A stretch of DNA of 55,560 bases from Bacteroides sp. UBA7333 (GCA_002471195.1 DKPN01000077.1:1-55560), one strand, 5' to 3'. Positions 9,271-17,545 are shown, numbered from the stretch's first letter. Program-made: numbers and translations. Notes: a model not told the origin generated them from the letters alone.

Positions 9271-9311
9271 AATTAATGCCTTAATAAACTTTGTTTATTA
9301 AGGCATTAATT
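9271..9311. terminator. Bidirectional terminator, 19-bp perfect stem
   Basis: Arms 9271-9289 and 9293-9311 (AATTAATGCCTTAATAAAC and its exact complement) enclose a 3-nt loop. It lies between convergent genes, 24 nt after the methyltransferase and 3 nt after the TlpA-like stop, with T-rich sequence on both sides. Confidence 0.75.
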
Positions 9312-9313
9312 AT

Positions 9314-9946
9314 TTAGTTCTTTTGCAACATCTGATCTATCTTTTCTGTGAGTTCACTAAACTCTGTTTCATTAAATAGACGCGTTAGCATTACAATATT
9401 TCCGTTTCTGTCAATCAAAACATTTCGAGTGATTCCCGATTTACGTAATGCATATTGGGCAAAAATATCTGCATTCGGGTCTAATCCGATAGGATAAGTC
9501 ACACCGGTTGCTTCGATAAATTTATTCACCACATCAAGAGGTTCATCTCTATCAATACCAATCAAAGCAAAATTAGGGCTGTTTTTATGTTTCAACCAGA
9601 TATCTTTTTCGATAAATGGCATCTCTTTGCGACAAACGCCACACCAACTTGCCGTAAATTGCAGCATCACTACCTTACCTCTCAATGAGTCTAAAGTCAA
9701 CTCCTCGCCGGTTGTCAATTTTATTGTGAAATTAGGAGCCTTTTCACCAACCTTCACAATATATCCGGTAGAATCGGCAATAATTTCTTTCGCTACTTCA
9801 TTTTTTGAAGCAGAAATTGACGTTTCATTTTTTTCGTTGTCACCTACACTCTTTTTCGCACATGAAATGATAGATGACATCATGACTATCAATACTATAA
9901 AACTAAAACATTTTCTCATTTTACTATTTATTTTTACATTTCTCAT
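9314..9946 (-). CDS. TlpA-like thioredoxin-fold lipoprotein
   Basis: A 210-residue lipoprotein: lipobox IISC with Cys29, a low-complexity linker, then a TlpA/AhpC-type thioredoxin domain from about residue 64. The redox motif WCGVC (Cys102, Cys105) sits in FTASWCGVCRKEMP, and a later RNVLIDRNGNIV segment is typical of the fold. It should reduce or exchange disulfides in the periplasm. Met10 (start at 9919) may be the true start: a TAATTTTG box lies at 9949-9956, too close to the first ATG, and the signal peptide is better formed from Met10. Confidence 0.87.
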   Translation of the reverse strand: MRNVKINSKMRKCFSFIVLIVMMSSIISCAKKSVGDNEKNETSISASKNEVAKEIIADSTGYIVKVGEKAPNFTIKLTTGEELTLDSLRGKVVMLQFTASWCGVCRKEMPFIEKDIWLKHKNSPNFALIGIDRDEPLDVVNKFIEATGVTYPIGLDPNADIFAQYALRKSGITRNVLIDRNGNIVMLTRLFNETEFSELTEKIDQMLQKN

Positions 9947-10009
9947 AACAAAATTAGAGAAAAGAATTCATTAATATACGCTCATTGACGATATTTTTTT
10001 CTGTAAATG

Positions 10010-10040
10010 TTTGCAAATATAAAAGTAATTACTACCTTTG
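10010..10040 (+). promoter_or_regulatory. Promoter of tRNA-Thr
   Basis: TTTG (10010-10013), 19-nt spacer, TACCTTTG (10033-10040): a full match to the -33/-7 consensus of this phylum. The tRNA begins 19 nt downstream. Confidence 0.75.
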
Positions 10041-10058
10041 CACTCGCAAAACAGAAAC

Positions 10059-10132
10059 GCCTCTTTAGCTCAGTTGGCCAGAGCACGTGATTTGTAATCT
10101 CGGGGTCGTTGGTTCGAATCCGACAAGAGGCT
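10059..10132 (+). tRNA. tRNA-Thr (anticodon TGT)
   Basis: A 74-nt cloverleaf: acceptor arm GCCTCTT/AAGAGGC, D arm GCTC...GAGC, T arm GTTGG TTCGAAT CCGAC. The anticodon loop TTTGTAA (10091-10097) gives anticodon TGT, which reads ACA and other ACN codons. CCA is not encoded. The anticodon stem CGTGA/TCTCG has a central U-U mismatch. It has its own promoter and terminator. Confidence 0.93.
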
Positions 10133-10142
10133 CACAAAAAAT

Positions 10143-10168
10143 AAAGGTATCTAAATTTAGATACCTTT
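10143..10168 (+). terminator. Terminator of tRNA-Thr
   Basis: The perfect palindrome AAAGGTATCTAAA|TTTAGATACCTTT is followed by a run of T residues ending at 10176, eleven nt after the mature tRNA. Confidence 0.85.
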
Positions 10169-10266
10169 ATTTTTTTATCAGCATAGCAACACCAGACAAA
10201 AATCTAACCATTACAACGCATAGCGATACGCATAATCATTGCAAACATCAACCGCCCTACCCTATA

Positions 10267-10866
10267 TTAATCACTATACAACAAAACCGTTAAACTGATT
10301 TCCCCTTGAGCACCGGTAATGTGTACCGCTTCAATATCGGCAGTTGCAGAGGGTCCGGTATAAAATGAGCCATATGATTCTTTACTAAAATCAACCTTTT
10401 GATAGGCTTGATGCAATCCGTCGACAATCTTCTTCTTATCTAACAACAAATATAGATCGGTCGAAAACAAAGCCGTTGCAGCCAATAATAAAGAGTTGTT
10501 TGTAACCCAAATTGAGCCCGTTTCAGCAACCCCAAACAGTCCCTCACTGATACATATATCAACCCTATGAGCGTCGTGCGGATCGGTCAAATCGGTTAAA
10601 GTTATGTTTCCATAATATTGTGGAATGGATGAAAACACACATTTCGAATCTTTATCGATATTCGCGTTCAACCATGCCAAGGCTTGCTCACGTGTATCGA
10701 ATTTCTGAACAACCGCATCGAAACTGGTTACATTCTTAATAAAACCTTCTATCAAATCGCCCGGATAAGAATAAAGAGGCACATCTGGAAGTTTTACCAA
10801 ATTAGGTTTCGAACTTTTTATTTTATTCAGAATGAAGTCTCTTGAATTTACTACTTCTGATGACAT
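10267..10866 (-). CDS. lutC: Lactate utilisation protein LutC (LUD domain)
   Basis: A 199-residue LUD-domain protein and third gene of lutABC. LutABC oxidises L-lactate to pyruvate with iron-sulfur proteins. Diagnostic segments are VDICISEGLFGVAETGSIW (about 97-115) and the C-terminal FYTGPSATADIE followed by G.QGE. The start codon is separated by only 2 nt from the lutB stop, so the genes are co-transcribed and probably translationally coupled. No terminator is evident between its stop and the tRNA-Thr terminator at 10143, which faces the other way. Confidence 0.9.
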   Translation of the reverse strand: MSSEVVNSRDFILNKIKSSKPNLVKLPDVPLYSYPGDLIEGFIKNVTSFDAVVQKFDTREQALAWLNANIDKDSKCVFSSIPQYYGNITLTDLTDPHDAHRVDICISEGLFGVAETGSIWVTNNSLLLAATALFSTDLYLLLDKKKIVDGLHQAYQKVDFSKESYGSFYTGPSATADIEAVHITGAQGEISLTVLLYSD

Positions 10867-10868
10867 AA

Positions 10869-12251
10869 TTATTTATTTTTAGACTTTTGTTCTTTATTGT
10901 AATACTCCCTGAAAGTCTCATCGGGAGCTTCAGGATTAGCGTGTTTAATAGCCCATGGATTTAATTTTGAATCGATAATACTCTTTGGCATGTATTTTAA
11001 TGCTGATAAAGCAACCTTTTCGGCCCATGACAAACGATATTCAGATTCTAACAACTGCTTACTGACATTCATTTCGAGACGATGTGATAATAAATCCTCT
11101 TTCTTATCTACAATAATATTTCGCCATCTAAATACAAGAGCAGGTATGGGTACATGAACCGGACATACATTGGCGCACGAGCCACAATGAGTACAAGCAT
11201 AAGGTAGTTGAGCATAACCGTGCAAATCGTAACTTGGCTGCAATACAATTCCAATTGGCCCCATATAGGTAGCCTCATAACTCAAACCTCCTGCTCTACG
11301 ATATACAGGACATGTATTTAAACATGCAGAGCATCTAATACATTTTAATACTTCCCAATAATCTTTTGTTGCCAATCTATCCGATCGACCGTTATCAACA
11401 ATAATCACATGCATTTCTTGTCCTTCGCGCGGACCATGATAATGAGAGGTGTATTGTGTAATATGAAATCCTAAGGCACTTCGCGACAATAAACGTACAT
11501 ACAATGGTATATCACTGACACGAGGTATCAACTTTTCGATACCTACACTTGCAATATACAACGGTGGAACAGTAGCACTAATATCGGCATTCCCTTCGTT
11601 GGTACAAACAACAATACCTCCCGATTCGGCAACAGCGAAGTTTACACCACTCATTCCGGCATCGGCCTTAATATAATTTTGACGCATATCCTTACGCATC
11701 ACACTATTTAAATAATGTGGATCATCATTATTAGGATCACTGTGCATGTATTGGGAAAAAAGTTTAGCGACATCGCCTCTAAGTTTATGAATAGAGGGCA
11801 TCACAATATGGGAAGCTCTTTCATTACTTAATTGCTGAATACGTTCCCCTAAATCGGCTTCAAAAATCTCAATACCTTTATCTGCCATAAATTCACGCAT
11901 ACCACATTCATCCATGAGCATAGATTTACCCTTTGTTACGATCTTAACGTTATGCGATTTAAAAATCTCATATACAATTTGATTATGCTCATCGGCATCT
12001 TTTGCCCAATGCACCTTTATACCGTTTCGTATGGCATTCTTTTCGAATTGTTCAAGATAAACATCTAAATTAGATAATGTATGACGTTTTATTTCAGAAG
12101 CAAGTTTTCGCATCTCTTCCCACTCAGGAATATTCTTAGCTACGGCATCTCGTCGCATTCTAGCCGCCCACAAACATTTATCATGACTGTTCCAATGTGC
12201 AGTGTCAGCTAAAAATTTAGCACCATTTTTTTGTTGATTTACCTGTTTCAT
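10869..12251 (-). CDS. lutB: Lactate utilisation iron-sulfur protein LutB
   Basis: Starting at the ATG at 12251 the protein has 460 residues; a TTG two codons upstream (12257) overlaps the lutA stop and seems less likely. It has an N-terminal LUD domain with AESGGIVVCTNEGN (about 208-221), then two cysteine clusters: Cys304, 307, 310, 314 in CIRCSACLNTCP and Cys353, 356, 359, 363 in CTHCGSCANVCP. These bind two [4Fe-4S] clusters. Length and domain order match LutB/YkgF, the electron-transfer core of the lactate oxidase complex. It lies 2 nt after lutA and 2 nt before lutC. Confidence 0.93.
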   Translation of the reverse strand: MKQVNQQKNGAKFLADTAHWNSHDKCLWAARMRRDAVAKNIPEWEEMRKLASEIKRHTLSNLDVYLEQFEKNAIRNGIKVHWAKDADEHNQIVYEIFKSHNVKIVTKGKSMLMDECGMREFMADKGIEIFEADLGERIQQLSNERASHIVMPSIHKLRGDVAKLFSQYMHSDPNNDDPHYLNSVMRKDMRQNYIKADAGMSGVNFAVAESGGIVVCTNEGNADISATVPPLYIASVGIEKLIPRVSDIPLYVRLLSRSALGFHITQYTSHYHGPREGQEMHVIIVDNGRSDRLATKDYWEVLKCIRCSACLNTCPVYRRAGGLSYEATYMGPIGIVLQPSYDLHGYAQLPYACTHCGSCANVCPVHVPIPALVFRWRNIIVDKKEDLLSHRLEMNVSKQLLESEYRLSWAEKVALSALKYMPKSIIDSKLNPWAIKHANPEAPDETFREYYNKEQKSKNK

Positions 12252-12253
12252 AA

Positions 12254-12994
12254 TCAAACATCTCCATTAAGTATTTCTGCAATATAATATGCTTTAAGAT
12301 CGATGCCATTTTTTTTTGCGATACACTCTTGATGCAACAAACAAGAAAAATCGGCAGAGGTTACATACTGCAAACCGTTTCTTTCATAATCGTTCACCTT
12401 ATCTAACCCCATTTGACCCGAACAGCTAACGTCCCAAATAGAGAAAGTTCCGCCAAAACCACAACACTCATCTCTTCGCTCGGCATAAGCCACTTCCAAA
12501 CCCTCTACCAGACTCAACAAATCTTCGGTTTTCGAAAAATCGGGCTCCATCAACTCCGTTGGGCGTGCATGATTAAGATAACGTAATGAATGGCAACCAT
12601 TATGTAGTGCTACTTTATGTGGGAAATGAGCCCAAGGCAAGCTTTTCACCTTGAGCACATCATGCAAAAATTCTACTATGTCATAAATTGAAGTTCTTAC
12701 TTTTTTATACTCTTCGGGCAAATCTTCAGTCTCGAACAACACGCGGAATTGATCGGTACAAATACCCGATGGTATAACTATATAATCGTATTTAGCAAAT
12801 ACCGGAGCAATATCTTTCTCCATAGCACATGCTTTTTTCTTATATCCCATATCATAGAGTGGCAAACCACAACAAGATGCACGCTCAATAAATTCTACAT
12901 CAATATCAAATCTTTTTAAAAGATTAAATGTTGAAATTGCAGCTTTTGGAGATAATGCATCTATATAACATGGAACAAAATAACCGACTTTCAT
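12254..12994 (-). CDS. lutA: Lactate utilisation protein LutA (CCG domain, (Fe-S)-binding)
   Basis: A 246-residue cysteine-rich protein with two CCG domains: SCCGLP at residues 40-45 and DECCGFGGTFS near residue 175, preceded by HNGCHSLR. This is the LutA/YkgE pattern also found in heterodisulfide reductase and glycolate oxidase subunits, where the CCG motifs hold a [4Fe-4S] cluster. Together with lutB and lutC it forms the lactate oxidation complex. A 36-nt gap separates it from the unknown gene upstream, which is probably in the same transcript. Confidence 0.92.
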   Translation of the reverse strand: MKVGYFVPCYIDALSPKAAISTFNLLKRFDIDVEFIERASCCGLPLYDMGYKKKACAMEKDIAPVFAKYDYIVIPSGICTDQFRVLFETEDLPEEYKKVRTSIYDIVEFLHDVLKVKSLPWAHFPHKVALHNGCHSLRYLNHARPTELMEPDFSKTEDLLSLVEGLEVAYAERRDECCGFGGTFSIWDVSCSGQMGLDKVNDYERNGLQYVTSADFSCLLHQECIAKKNGIDLKAYYIAEILNGDV

Positions 12995-13030
12995 ATATCT
13001 GTATTTTGTCTAAATAAATAATTACATCAA

Positions 13031-13399
13031 TCAATGAGGAAGTACTATAGTATCAAGTATTTCAGCGTCAATCGATTTTAATGCTTCAATCATTCTATCG
13101 CGAAAAGCAATATTCTCTTTGGTATCATGAGGCTTGATAGCCGTGTATATAAAATTAGGTTTTACTCTATCAATCACTTCCTTAAAGTTTTCGATTACAC
13201 GCATGTGGTCATAACCCGAATTTAACACAACAATATTACCATCATTGATATCTTTCAATACAACCAAAATTGTATTGTAATTATCCTGATTCATAACCTC
13301 AACCACTTCATGACTCAATCTCATTTCTTTAAGTTTGTCAATGATCCAAGCAGATTTCACCTCGTCTTTTTTACTTTCAATTAAAATTACTTTTGTCAT
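13031..13399 (-). CDS. Unknown 122-residue protein heading the lut operon
   Basis: I do not recognise this family. It has no signal peptide and no membrane segment. The pattern of alternating beta and alpha stretches (KVILIES, TILVVLKD, GNIVVLNSGYDHM, NFIYTAIKPHD, ILDTIVLP) suggests a small alpha/beta fold such as a Rossmann- or receiver-like domain; it lacks a recognisable catalytic or nucleotide-binding motif. It is 36 nt upstream of lutA on the same strand with no terminator between, so it is likely co-expressed with lactate oxidation genes. Whether it is a regulator, chaperone or enzyme is open. Its codon use looks like that of its neighbours. Confidence 0.75.
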   Translation of the reverse strand: MTKVILIESKKDEVKSAWIIDKLKEMRLSHEVVEVMNQDNYNTILVVLKDINDGNIVVLNSGYDHMRVIENFKEVIDRVKPNFIYTAIKPHDTKENIAFRDRMIEALKSIDAEILDTIVLPH

Positions 13400-13568
13400 A
13401 ATCGTTATTATTTAATTATTGAACATAAATCACAACACTATCTTATCAAGAAACATTCAGATTTTATTAATGTTTATTCAGACTTCATGAATTTCGACAT
13501 TAAAAATTATAAAGATGAGGCATGAATTAAATACCAAATCAAGATTACATCTATTTCAACAAAAAAAA

Positions 13569-13600
13569 CGGCGATTATCCCTTTAAAAGGATAATCGCCG
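13569..13600 (-). terminator. Terminator after the DUF5606 gene
   Basis: Arms CGGCGATTATCC (13569-13580) and GGATAATCGCCG (13589-13600) form a 12-bp GC-containing stem, followed on the minus strand by eight T residues. It ends the nusB-yajC-ybbR-coaE-DUF5606 cluster. Confidence 0.85.
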
Positions 13601-13622
13601 CTTAATATACTTTACAGTTATA

Positions 13623-14048
13623 TTATTCTTCTACTGTTTCTTCTTCAGTTGTATCTTCCGCAAAGTCAGTGATACCATTATTGATTAAGATATTATACCA
13701 TTGAATCAATTTTTTAATATCGGTTACATATACACGATCACGATCATAATCGGGCAAAACTTCAGCAAGAAATGCTTTCAATTCTTCTGGTTTTGCTTTT
13801 TTAGTATCGATAGATACTGCTTGACCCTCTTCTTTCGTTTTAATTGATTCGAATACCTCGCGCAATGGAACCTCATCATCATCCGTATACATAGCAATAT
13901 CTGCCAATGAGATAATTTTTTCATTTCCGTATGCAGGAAATCTTTTTTTGTTGGCATCCAATGATTCAACAATCAACATATTCTTTCCTTGCGAAATTAG
14001 CTTATATAATCCCGGTTTTCCCGAGATAGACAATATAGTCTTCAACAT
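13623..14048 (-). CDS. DUF5606 domain-containing protein
   Basis: A 141-residue protein recognised from the conserved N-terminus ILSISGKPGLYKLISQGKN, followed by IVESLD and ISLADIAMYT, which is typical of the Bacteroidota-specific DUF5606 family. The C-terminus is acidic. No function is established. The family is usually found beside coaE, ybbR, yajC and nusB as here. It has its own -7 box (14084-14091) inside the end of coaE, so it may be expressed both alone and with the cluster. Confidence 0.85.
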   Translation of the reverse strand: MLKTILSISGKPGLYKLISQGKNMLIVESLDANKKRFPAYGNEKIISLADIAMYTDDDEVPLREVFESIKTKEEGQAVSIDTKKAKPEELKAFLAEVLPDYDRDRVYVTDIKKLIQWYNILINNGITDFAEDTTEEETVEE

Positions 14049-14083
14049 GGTATATTATTTTAATTATAAATATTTTTGACGAG

Positions 14084-14091
14084 CAAAGTTA
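14084..14091 (-). promoter_or_regulatory. Internal -7 box for the DUF5606 gene
   Basis: TAACTTTG on the minus strand matches TAnnTTTG 35 nt before the start codon at 14048 and overlaps the coaE stop. No clear -33 box is present. Confidence 0.4.
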
Positions 14092-14682
14092 AGCAATAAT
14101 TTGGGAAAGAGAAGAAATCAGTTTTAAAACCTGAGGAATTAACGGATTTTCACCATCATTCATTATTAAATAATCAGCATACTCAAGGCGCTGTTCATCG
14201 CTCATCTGAGAATTAATTCGCTTCAAAGCATCGGCCTCGTTCAACTGATCGCGCTGTTGTATTCTCTCTATTCGCAAACCAAGTGGCGCTTGAACAATGA
14301 GTACCTTATCTACTAAATCAACAAAAGAAGATTCGATTAAAATAGCCGATTCAATAGCCACTATAGGTTTGTATTCATACTTCTTCAACCATTGTTTAAA
14401 ATCTTCCATTACAATAGGATGAACAATTGCATTAATACGATTGGCATTGTCTGCGTTGGCAAATAAATAGGCCGCGAGTTTCTCTTTATTCAATAAACCG
14501 TTATGATAGATATCATTTCCTAAAACACGAATTAAACCTTCCTTAATCTTAGGATGTAAAAGGATTAATCGCTTTGCTTCTATATCAGAATTATAGACTG
14601 GAATATCAAGTTGATTAACGAGGTGAGAAACCACACTTTTACCAGATGCGATGCCACCTGTAATACCTAATTTAAGACTCAT
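14089..14682 (-). CDS. coaE: Dephospho-CoA kinase
   Basis: A 197-residue P-loop kinase catalysing the last step of coenzyme A synthesis, the phosphorylation of the 3'-OH of dephospho-CoA. The Walker A motif GGIASGKS is at residues 9-16; further CoaE marks are NSDIEAKRL (about 31-39), HPIV (about 88-91) and ERIQQRD (about 143-149). Length is normal. Its start codon overlaps the ybbR stop by 4 nt, which indicates translational coupling. Confidence 0.95.
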   Translation of the reverse strand: MSLKLGITGGIASGKSVVSHLVNQLDIPVYNSDIEAKRLILLHPKIKEGLIRVLGNDIYHNGLLNKEKLAAYLFANADNANRINAIVHPIVMEDFKQWLKKYEYKPIVAIESAILIESSFVDLVDKVLIVQAPLGLRIERIQQRDQLNEADALKRINSQMSDEQRLEYADYLIMNDGENPLIPQVLKLISSLSQIIA

Positions 14683-15692
14683 TTTTTTATGGGAGATATT
14701 TGTTCAATCAAGAAATCGACTTGATCGGGGATAATACGAATTTGACTAACGTTTGTGGGATAACGCTGTAAGCTGACTTTACATTTGGGTGCATCACTAT
14801 TTACAATTTCATCATAAGGAACTATGATGAGAAAATCTTCGGGTGTAATGTACTTGAAGTCACCCATACCAATTTTAAACGTAACTTGTACTTTCGAAGG
14901 AAAAGTTCGCAACACTTTATCGGGTGGAAAATTAGCTCCTATTATAGGAACTTCAATTGTTTTCTCTGTATAGATATCAGTTAAAAATGTACATTTCACC
15001 TTGTTGGGAACGAACTTAACCCCTTTGATTGCAGCCAGTTCAATTACCCTACTTAGTGTATCCGATACGTTATTTATTTCGACGTGGTGCGTATACGCAA
15101 TAGTCAAAGTATCCAATATAGACGATGGAGCATATACGGTAACCGAATCGGGCGATAACAATATATCCGAAATATAGTATTGGCGAGCAGGCGAAACTTC
15201 ACCTCCAAATTTTGCAGGCACAAGTTTAGACCTACCGGATGAATAATAGTATTCAATAGTATCGGGATAGGTCGATAATAAACGAGTTGAAACATTCAAC
15301 TGATTAATAATCTTACGCTCCAGATCTGAAGTGCGTATTTTCACATGGTTATCCTTTACCACTTCTTCGGCAAAATCAATATTAATGGGAGAGAATTGTC
15401 GTTTCAAAAGATAATTAAATAATACAGTTCCTCGATCTTTCACTTTGACTTTTATATCCGAAATCGGCTCGGTAGTAATCACTACCTCCTCAGGAACGTC
15501 TTTTATGCGTAAGGGTATCGATAACTCTGTTTCGTATTCATTATCGAGCGTTTGTAGTAACCAAAAACAACATGCCATTAATAAAAAAAATAAAAAGATT
15601 AAAAACTCCCTACTCTTTGGACTGAGTAGGAAGTTCTTAATCTTTTTAGAATATTTCAAATAAAGATGTTTTGTATGAAAATGCTTCAACAT
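14679..15692 (-). CDS. YbbR/CdaR-like domain protein
   Basis: A 337-residue protein with one N-terminal membrane helix (about 28-48, FLIFLFFLLMACCFWLL) and a long extracytoplasmic region rich in beta-strand repeats (ITTEPISDIKVKVKDRG, LLSPDSVTVYAPSSILD, FPSKVQVTFKIG), the pattern of YbbR domains. In Firmicutes such a protein, CdaR, regulates cyclic di-AMP synthase; no cyclase gene is adjacent here, so that role cannot be assumed. It sits between yajC and coaE in the conserved Bacteroidota cluster. Confidence 0.82.
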   Translation of the reverse strand: MLKHFHTKHLYLKYSKKIKNFLLSPKSREFLIFLFFLLMACCFWLLQTLDNEYETELSIPLRIKDVPEEVVITTEPISDIKVKVKDRGTVLFNYLLKRQFSPINIDFAEEVVKDNHVKIRTSDLERKIINQLNVSTRLLSTYPDTIEYYYSSGRSKLVPAKFGGEVSPARQYYISDILLSPDSVTVYAPSSILDTLTIAYTHHVEINNVSDTLSRVIELAAIKGVKFVPNKVKCTFLTDIYTEKTIEVPIIGANFPPDKVLRTFPSKVQVTFKIGMGDFKYITPEDFLIIVPYDEIVNSDAPKCKVSLQRYPTNVSQIRIIPDQVDFLIEQISPIKK

Positions 15693-15710
15693 CTATATCG
15701 AGAATTTAAA

Positions 15711-16046
15711 TTATTTTTGTTGTTGCTGTTGGCTCATAGCCGATGCATCAGCAAAAATTGAATTTTTATCAATTGTAATTTTTACATTGTTTGCTATTTC
15801 CAAAACAACTACATCATCAGCAATTTCTTTAATTACACCGTGGATTCCGCCGGCAGTAATAACTTTTTGATTTACTTGCAATGATTTGCGAAAGTTTGCA
15901 ATTTGTTTTTGCTTCTTGTTTTGTGGTCTAATCATGAAGAAGTACATTATAACAAACATACCAATCAACATAATCCACAACAAGCTGCCATTTTGTGCTG
16001 GTGCAGCAGGTGCTTGTAGCATTAGTGTTACTAAGTTCATAGACAT
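15711..16046 (-). CDS. yajC: Preprotein translocase subunit YajC
   Basis: A 111-residue single-span inner-membrane protein, accessory to SecDF-SecYEG. It has a short N-terminal stretch, a transmembrane helix at about residues 24-40 that ends in FFMIRPQNK, the characteristic RPQ(N/R)K(K/R) motif, and a small soluble beta domain with VITAGGIHGVI. The C-terminus is glutamine-rich (SQQQQQK). It lies 33 nt after nusB and 18 nt before ybbR. Confidence 0.94.
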   Translation of the reverse strand: MSMNLVTLMLQAPAAPAQNGSLLWIMLIGMFVIMYFFMIRPQNKKQKQIANFRKSLQVNQKVITAGGIHGVIKEIADDVVVLEIANNVKITIDKNSIFADASAMSQQQQQK

Positions 16047-16079
16047 TATTTTTTTTATTGTTTGACGTTAAAGATAGGT

Positions 16080-17003
16080 TTATTTTGCCAACTTACCCTC
16101 TTTTTTTAATTGATTTACTATAGTATCAAGAGTTCCGTTAATGAAACTTCCACTTTTGTAGGTGCTATATAATTTAGCAATCTCTACATATTCATTTAAC
16201 GAAACATTCACCGGAATGTTTGGAAAACTCAAAATTTCGGCTAAAGCTGTTTGCATGATGATCACATCCATAAAGGCAATACGATCCAAGTCCCAGTTTT
16301 TAGTATTTTCGCTAATTAAGTGACGATAATAATCTGCATTTAATATTGTTCTTCTAAATAATCTACGTGCAAATTCTTGATCTTCATCATCTTTAAATTC
16401 GGGCAATAATGGCTGATGGATACCTAAATTTTCTTCAAAACGTTTAATTGTTTTCAAAACAAAAGTATCTACAATCTCTTTGTCATCATTCCAATACAAA
16501 CTTTGATCTTCCAACAATTCATCCAACGAATCATTATTAAAAATAAATTTCTTATAAATTTTTCTCCAAAACTCTTTGTCGGCAGCATAAGAAACATCGG
16601 TTGACTCCATATACTCTTGATATAATTCGGATGCCGAAATTTTATCAAATAACTCTTTGATAAACTCAGGATCGTTACTCCATGTACGTTTTTGAGTAGA
16701 TATAAAATCCATCAATTGTTTGTTCACTTCTAATTGTGCGACAAATTTGTTATCGACAAATCGCATGTTTGGATTTAAATCAGCACTGGTAGGTTTCAAT
16801 CTAGCTTTTGCGGTATCTATTTTTTTACGCGCATGTTCCGTCAAAGCAATCATCAACAATAAAAGGTAGTTGTAAAGATCATATGCTTTCGAAAGGCTAA
16901 AGAATAACTCTTTTTCCGCTGAATCCAAGTTTTTACTTCCATTTTGATAGTAAGCATACACTATCTGAATGACTTTTAGACGAATAAGAACTCTGTTAAT
17001 CAT
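16080..17003 (-). CDS. nusB: Transcription antitermination protein NusB, long form
   Basis: A 307-residue protein whose C-terminal part (about 210-300) is a NusB RNA-binding domain: FARRLFRRTI, NWDLDRIAFMDVIIMQTALAEIL, PVNVSLNEYVEIAKLYS, FINGTLD. NusB with NusE/S10 binds boxA in rRNA leaders and allows antitermination. It is about twice the length of the E. coli protein because of a helical N-terminal region (VLIRLKVIQIVYAYYQNG at the start also resembles a NusB helix). This long form is usual in Bacteroidota. A -7 box lies at 17036-17043. Confidence 0.92.
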   Translation of the reverse strand: MINRVLIRLKVIQIVYAYYQNGSKNLDSAEKELFFSLSKAYDLYNYLLLLMIALTEHARKKIDTAKARLKPTSADLNPNMRFVDNKFVAQLEVNKQLMDFISTQKRTWSNDPEFIKELFDKISASELYQEYMESTDVSYAADKEFWRKIYKKFIFNNDSLDELLEDQSLYWNDDKEIVDTFVLKTIKRFEENLGIHQPLLPEFKDDEDQEFARRLFRRTILNADYYRHLISENTKNWDLDRIAFMDVIIMQTALAEILSFPNIPVNVSLNEYVEIAKLYSTYKSGSFINGTLDTIVNQLKKEGKLAK

Positions 17004-17035
17004 AAATCTATTATAATTCTGTTATTTACGAACTA

Positions 17036-17096
17036 CAAAAGTAGCTATTTTTAATGAGTAAACATAAATAAATGACATTTTTTTATGATACATTTG
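17036..17096. promoter_or_regulatory. Divergent -7 boxes for nusB and the DUF3276 gene
   Basis: TACTTTTG on the minus strand (17043-17036) faces nusB, 33 nt from its start. TACATTTG on the plus strand (17089-17096) faces the DUF3276 gene, 81 nt from its start. Both match TAnnTTTG; -33 boxes are not clear. Confidence 0.45.
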
Positions 17097-17176
17097 ATTC
17101 TCTTCGCTAATTCTTTTGATGATAAAAAAAAAAGTTCCATTTTTGGACGCAATTTAAACAATACTACAAAGCAATT

Positions 17177-17539
17177 ATGGAAGATACTAAAAAGAAAACA
17201 GAATTTGAGATTAATGATAAAGAGATTGTTTTTTCAAAATCCATTAAAGCAGGCAAACGAATATACTATTTAGATGTAAAAAAAAATCGCAAAGATGAGA
17301 TGTTTTTGGCCATTACCGAAAGTAAAAAAATAATCACAGGTGAAGGAGATAGCACTCAAGTAAACTTCGAAAAACACAAAATATTTTTATATAAAGAAGA
17401 CTTTGAAAAATTTCTTTCCGGATTAAATGAAGCTGTTTCGTATATTACAGAGAAACAAGGCAACATATCGACTGATATTAAGACAGAAGAGCTACAACAA
17501 CCGGCCAATGAAATTAAAATTGATATAGATTTTGAATAG
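17177..17539 (+). CDS. DUF3276 family protein, PurA-like nucleic-acid-binding
   Basis: A 120-residue protein with the PUR-domain pattern of DUF3276: IVFSKSIKAGKRIYYLDVKK (about 18-37), DEMFLAITESKK (about 40-51), and FEKHKIFLYKEDFEKF (about 64-79). Members of this family bind single-stranded DNA or RNA through a PUR-alpha-like fold, as reported for the Borrelia homologue. The tail (about 95-120) is acidic and probably disordered. It is followed directly by the rplY promoter, so it is probably monocistronic with a long leader. Confidence 0.82.
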   Translation: MEDTKKKTEFEINDKEIVFSKSIKAGKRIYYLDVKKNRKDEMFLAITESKKIITGEGDSTQVNFEKHKIFLYKEDFEKFLSGLNEAVSYITEKQGNISTDIKTEELQQPANEIKIDIDFE

Positions 17540-17545
17540 CCAATA

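Noticed and set aside
10087..10293. 68-residue plus-strand frame crossing tRNA-Thr
   Set aside because: It runs through the tRNA and its terminator, has no family match and no plausible translation start.
14679..15692. Cyclic di-AMP regulation through the YbbR-like protein
   Set aside because: No diadenylate cyclase gene is nearby, so the CdaR role known from Firmicutes cannot be carried over.
17085..17273. 62-residue plus-strand frame before and over the DUF3276 gene
   Set aside because: It starts inside the -7 box and overlaps the supported DUF3276 frame.
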